Of a stretch of DNA of 7,028 nucleotides, positions 5,321-7,028 are shown piece after piece. Source of the DNA: an uncultured Porphyromonas sp. GTDB taxonomy: Bacteria; Bacteroidota; Bacteroidia; Bacteroidales; Porphyromonadaceae. The stretch covers positions 1-7,028 of the forward strand of contig CALTVJ010000074.1 in NCBI GenBank assembly GCA_943912835.1, given 5' to 3'. The notes under the pieces were generated by a model. The model ran no database searches, had not been told where the DNA came from, and saw only the letters and a list, made by a program, of their open reading frames with translations. The position numbers and the translations under genes are program-made. Numbering within the stretch: position 1 is the stretch's first letter; each line of letters opens with the position of its first letter.

Positions 5321-6424
5321 TTAGACATTGAAGCGGAAATGCATGATATCGCCATCTTGCACCACATACTCCTTGCCCTCTACAGCCATCTTGCCAGCCT
5401 CCTTCACGCCCTGCTCACCGCGATAGTGCAAGAAATCTGCAAGCTTAATAACCTCGGCACGAATGAAGCCCTTCTCAAAGTCTGTATGGATTACCCCAGC
5501 GCATTGTGGAGCCTTGCTACCTCTCGTATAAGTCCAGGCACGCACCTCTTGCACACCAGCCGTAAAGTAAGTCTCCAAACCAAGCAGGCTATAAGCAGCC
5601 TTAATCAAGCGAGCTACCCCACTCTCCTCAAGACCAATCTCCGAGAGAAACATCTGACGCTCCTCATAGGTATCAAGCTCGGCAATTTCGCTCTCAATCT
5701 TCGCTGCCACAACCAAGATATCCGCCTCTTCGTCTTGCACGGCTTGACGTACCTGCTCAACGTAAGCATTACCTTCGGTCGCACTAGCTTCGTCTACATT
5801 GCAGACATAGAGCACTGGCTTGCTGGTCAAGAGATAGAGCTCGCGCGCTATCTTCTGCTCATCTTTCGTCTCAAAACTCACAGTACGAGCATTAAGTCCT
5901 TGCTCAAGGGCTGTTTTGTATTTCAGCAAAACTTCGTAGGTCTGCTTCGCTAGTTTATCGCCACCTGTCTGAGCCTGCTTAGCAACACGACTGATGCGTT
6001 GCTCCACCGTCTCGAGGTCTTTGAGCTGTAGCTCTGTGTCAATAATGTTCTTATCTCTCACAGGGTCTACACTACCATCAACGTGCGTGATATTGTCGTC
6101 ATCAAAACAACGAAGCACGTGCAGAATAGCGTCCGTCTCACGGATATTCGCCAGGAACTTATTCCCTAAGCCTTCGCCCTTACTTGCCCCCTTAACGAGC
6201 CCAGCAATATCTACAATCTCCACCGTCGTGGGGACGATACGTTGCGGATTGATGATTTCGGCGATTTGATTGAGTCGCTCATCTGGGACAGTAATCACGC
6301 CCACATTAGGCTCAATCGTACAGAAAGGGAAATTTGCCGACTGCGCCTTCGCATTCGACAAACAGTTGAAGAGTGTAGACTTGCCGACATTAGGTAAGCC
6401 GACGATACCACATTGTAATGCCAT
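5321..6424 (-). CDS. ychF: Redox-regulated ATPase YchF (Obg-like ATPase)
   Basis: This is a full-length (367-residue) cytoplasmic P-loop protein of the OLA1/YchF family, which prefers ATP over GTP and binds the ribosome. Visible motifs are G1 GLPNVGKS (9-16), G3 DIAG (72-75) and the altered G4 NVDE (209-212) that replaces the GTPase NKxD and goes with ATP use. A coiled-coil insert spans about 130-175, and a C-terminal TGS domain runs from about 284 to 367, including VEGKEYVVQDGDIMHFRF. The start is fixed by MALQCGIVGLPNVGKS. The gene follows the tRNA-His terminator and ends at its own terminator, so it is probably monocistronic. I found no clear TAnnTTTG box in the 110 bases upstream, only a short GCTAG/CTAGC inverted repeat (6483-6503). 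Confidence 0.97.
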   Translation of the reverse strand: MALQCGIVGLPNVGKSTLFNCLSNAKAQSANFPFCTIEPNVGVITVPDERLNQIAEIINPQRIVPTTVEIVDIAGLVKGASKGEGLGNKFLANIRETDAILHVLRCFDDDNITHVDGSVDPVRDKNIIDTELQLKDLETVEQRISRVAKQAQTGGDKLAKQTYEVLLKYKTALEQGLNARTVSFETKDEQKIARELYLLTSKPVLYVCNVDEASATEGNAYVEQVRQAVQDEEADILVVAAKIESEIAELDTYEERQMFLSEIGLEESGVARLIKAAYSLLGLETYFTAGVQEVRAWTYTRGSKAPQCAGVIHTDFEKGFIRAEVIKLADFLHYRGEQGVKEAGKMAVEGKEYVVQDGDIMHFRFNV

Positions 6425-6534
6425 ATAATTTAATCTTACTTTATCGTTGTTTTATTTGCCTTTGCTACTTCGTAGAGTCTCCGCTAGTATGCAACCCCCT
6501 AGCCTACCAAGACGACCTTCGCTAAGACACAATC

Positions 6535-6566
6535 AAAAAAGAGGGTTGCCTCTAATGAGACAACCC
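6535..6566 (-). terminator. Intrinsic terminator of tRNA-His
   Basis: A 10-bp stem (6543-6552 with 6557-6566, one G-U pair in the minus-strand RNA) with a 4-base loop is followed after two bases by six Ts at 6540-6535. It starts 7 bases beyond the tRNA 3' end, so the tRNA is transcribed alone. Confidence 0.88.
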
Positions 6567-6573
6567 CCTTGTG

Positions 6574-6646
6574 GGTGGAAGACGGGATTCGAACCCGCGA
6601 CACCCTGAACCACAATCAGGTGCTCTACCACTGAACTACAACCACC
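6574..6646 (-). tRNA. tRNA-His (anticodon GTG)
   Basis: The minus strand folds as a tRNA. The D stem is GTTC/GAGC, the anticodon stem CCTGA/TCAGG encloses loop TTGTGGT (anticodon GTG), and the T stem GCGGG/CCCGT encloses loop TTCGAAT. An extra G at 6646 can pair with discriminator C73 at 6574, the G-1:C73 identity feature of tRNA-His. The 3' CCA is not fully encoded (CAC follows C73). Unusually, the acceptor stem GTGGTTG/CTTCCAC has two adjacent U-U mismatches (5-68 and 6-67), where AA or compensating bases would be expected. The gene has its own promoter and terminator. Confidence 0.93.
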
Positions 6647-6679
6647 ATCACAACTCAGGCTTAGGAGCCCTTGCGACTG

Positions 6680-6711
6680 CAAAGTTAATACAAACTTTCG
6701 ACATCTCCAAA
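6680..6711 (-). promoter_or_regulatory. Promoter of tRNA-His, Bacteroidetes type
   Basis: On the minus strand a TTTG -33 element (6711-6708) is separated by 20 bases from TAACTTTG (6687-6680), an exact match to the -7 consensus TAnnTTTG. Transcription would start near 6673, about 27 bases before the tRNA 5' end. This is the best promoter match in the window. Confidence 0.65.
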
Positions 6712-6745
6712 TCGTTGGCACAAGACTTATAAAAATGAAAGCTAC

Positions 6746-6794
6746 GACAAGCGAAACTTGCATTTTGAGACCCATACAACGTTCTCTACTTGCA
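6746..6794. repeat. Copy B of the dispersed intergenic block
   Basis: This is the counterpart of 1385-1435 in the same orientation, with shared segments GACAAGC, AAACTTG, CATTTTG, CAACG, TCTCT and TTGCA in order. As at copy A, AAAATG upstream (6731-6736) and CATTTT downstream allow an imperfect hairpin. It lies between the terminator of the upstream gene and the tRNA-His promoter. Confidence 0.55.
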
Positions 6795-6825
6795 GGAGCT
6801 GTGCAACAAACTCTCTTGTGGGGCT

Positions 6826-6871
6826 AAAAAGAAACCAGCCAAGAGCTTTGTCATAAAACTCTCGGCTGGTT
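6826..6871 (-). terminator. Intrinsic terminator of the gene at the right edge
   Basis: A 13-bp stem (6833-6845 with 6859-6871) with a 13-base loop is followed on the minus strand by TTTCTTTTT. The only plus-strand mismatch (A6841/C6863) becomes a G-U pair in minus-strand RNA, confirming the direction. It lies 47 bases past the stop codon at 6919. Confidence 0.88.
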
Positions 6872-6918
6872 CTCAATTTATCTCATTGGGGGAGCTAAAC
6901 GCAACCCTTGCCTATTTC

Positions 6919-7028
6919 TTACCACCAATAGCGACGAGAATCGGGAGAATCTGGCTCGTAAGCCTCTACCTCATCCTCAATATCATCGTCTAGAACGTGA
7001 AAGAAGTCAATACCCGTAAAATCCTCCA
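6919..7028 (-). CDS. C-terminal 35 codons of an unrecognised protein with an acidic tail
   Basis: One minus-strand frame stays open from the window edge to a TAA at 6921-6919. It encodes a tail that begins EDFTGIDFFHVLDDD, continues through an Asp/Glu-rich stretch and ends SRRYWW. The strong terminator just downstream supports a real gene end. The composition suggests a soluble, cytoplasmic, flexible acidic tail with an aromatic end. I do not recognise the family, and most of the gene lies outside the window. Confidence 0.75.
   Translation of the reverse strand, partial: EDFTGIDFFHVLDDDIEDEVEAYEPDSPDSRRYWW

Noticed and set aside
6115..6120. CACGTG core inside ychF as a possible fourth parS site
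   Set aside because: The flanks are GAAG and CAGA instead of TGTT and AACA. Only the E-box-like hexamer matches.
6533..6775. An 80-codon minus-strand open frame across the tRNA-His gene
   Set aside because: Its product contains the VVEHLIVVQGVAGSNPVFHP-like string that arises from translating tRNA sequence. The frame spans the promoter, tRNA and terminator and is not a gene.
6991..7005. AACGTGAAAG near the right edge as a parS half-site
   Set aside because: It lacks the CACGTG centre and differs at several consensus positions.

Overview
The window looks like a chromosomal segment from a member of the Bacteroidales, possibly Porphyromonas-like. The basis is the protein families (a KdsC-type Kdo-8-phosphate phosphatase, a secreted GH2 beta-mannosidase, pirin, YchF), a tRNA promoter matching the Bacteroidetes TTTG/TAnnTTTG pattern, and the lack of strong Shine-Dalgarno sequences. 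The genus is inference. Every gene supported here lies on the minus strand, so transcription runs from high to low coordinates.

In order of transcription: (1) 7028-6919 is the last 35 codons of an unrecognised protein with an acidic tail, followed by a strong intrinsic terminator. (2) A self-contained tRNA-His(GTG) unit follows, with its own promoter (6680-6711) and terminator (6535-6566). (3) ychF (6424-5321) ends in an intrinsic terminator at 5278-5233. (4) A secreted GH2 beta-mannosidase (5212-2657) ends in a 14-bp hairpin at 2624-2594. (5) A pirin-family cupin occupies 2417-1542. (6) A 325-base intergenic region (1541-1217) holds a parS-type site, a promoter-like box, a perfect 12-bp hairpin and one arm of an inverted repeat. 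(7) A translationally coupled pair, kdsC (1216-695) and an HD-domain hydrolase (701-123), is followed by the other arm of that inverted repeat (110-1).

The most notable non-coding signal is a set of three sequences that match the chromosomal ParB-binding site parS (TGTTNCACGTGAAACA) within 3.7 kb. They lie just after the pirin stop codon (1519-1534), inside the mannosidase gene (3056-3071) and on the mannosidase start codon (5196-5211, a 16/16 match). Their density is far above chance, so this is probably part of the chromosome's centromere-like region near the replication origin. A second signal is a diverged inverted repeat of about 110 bp that brackets the kdsC-HD operon. A third is an intergenic block found both upstream of kdsC and upstream of tRNA-His.

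The genes do not form one pathway. kdsC serves lipopolysaccharide Kdo synthesis, the mannosidase serves glycan breakdown in the periplasm, YchF is a ribosome-associated ATPase, and pirin and the HD protein have no defined partner here. No CRISPR array, transposase, phage gene or clear multi-gene defence system was found.
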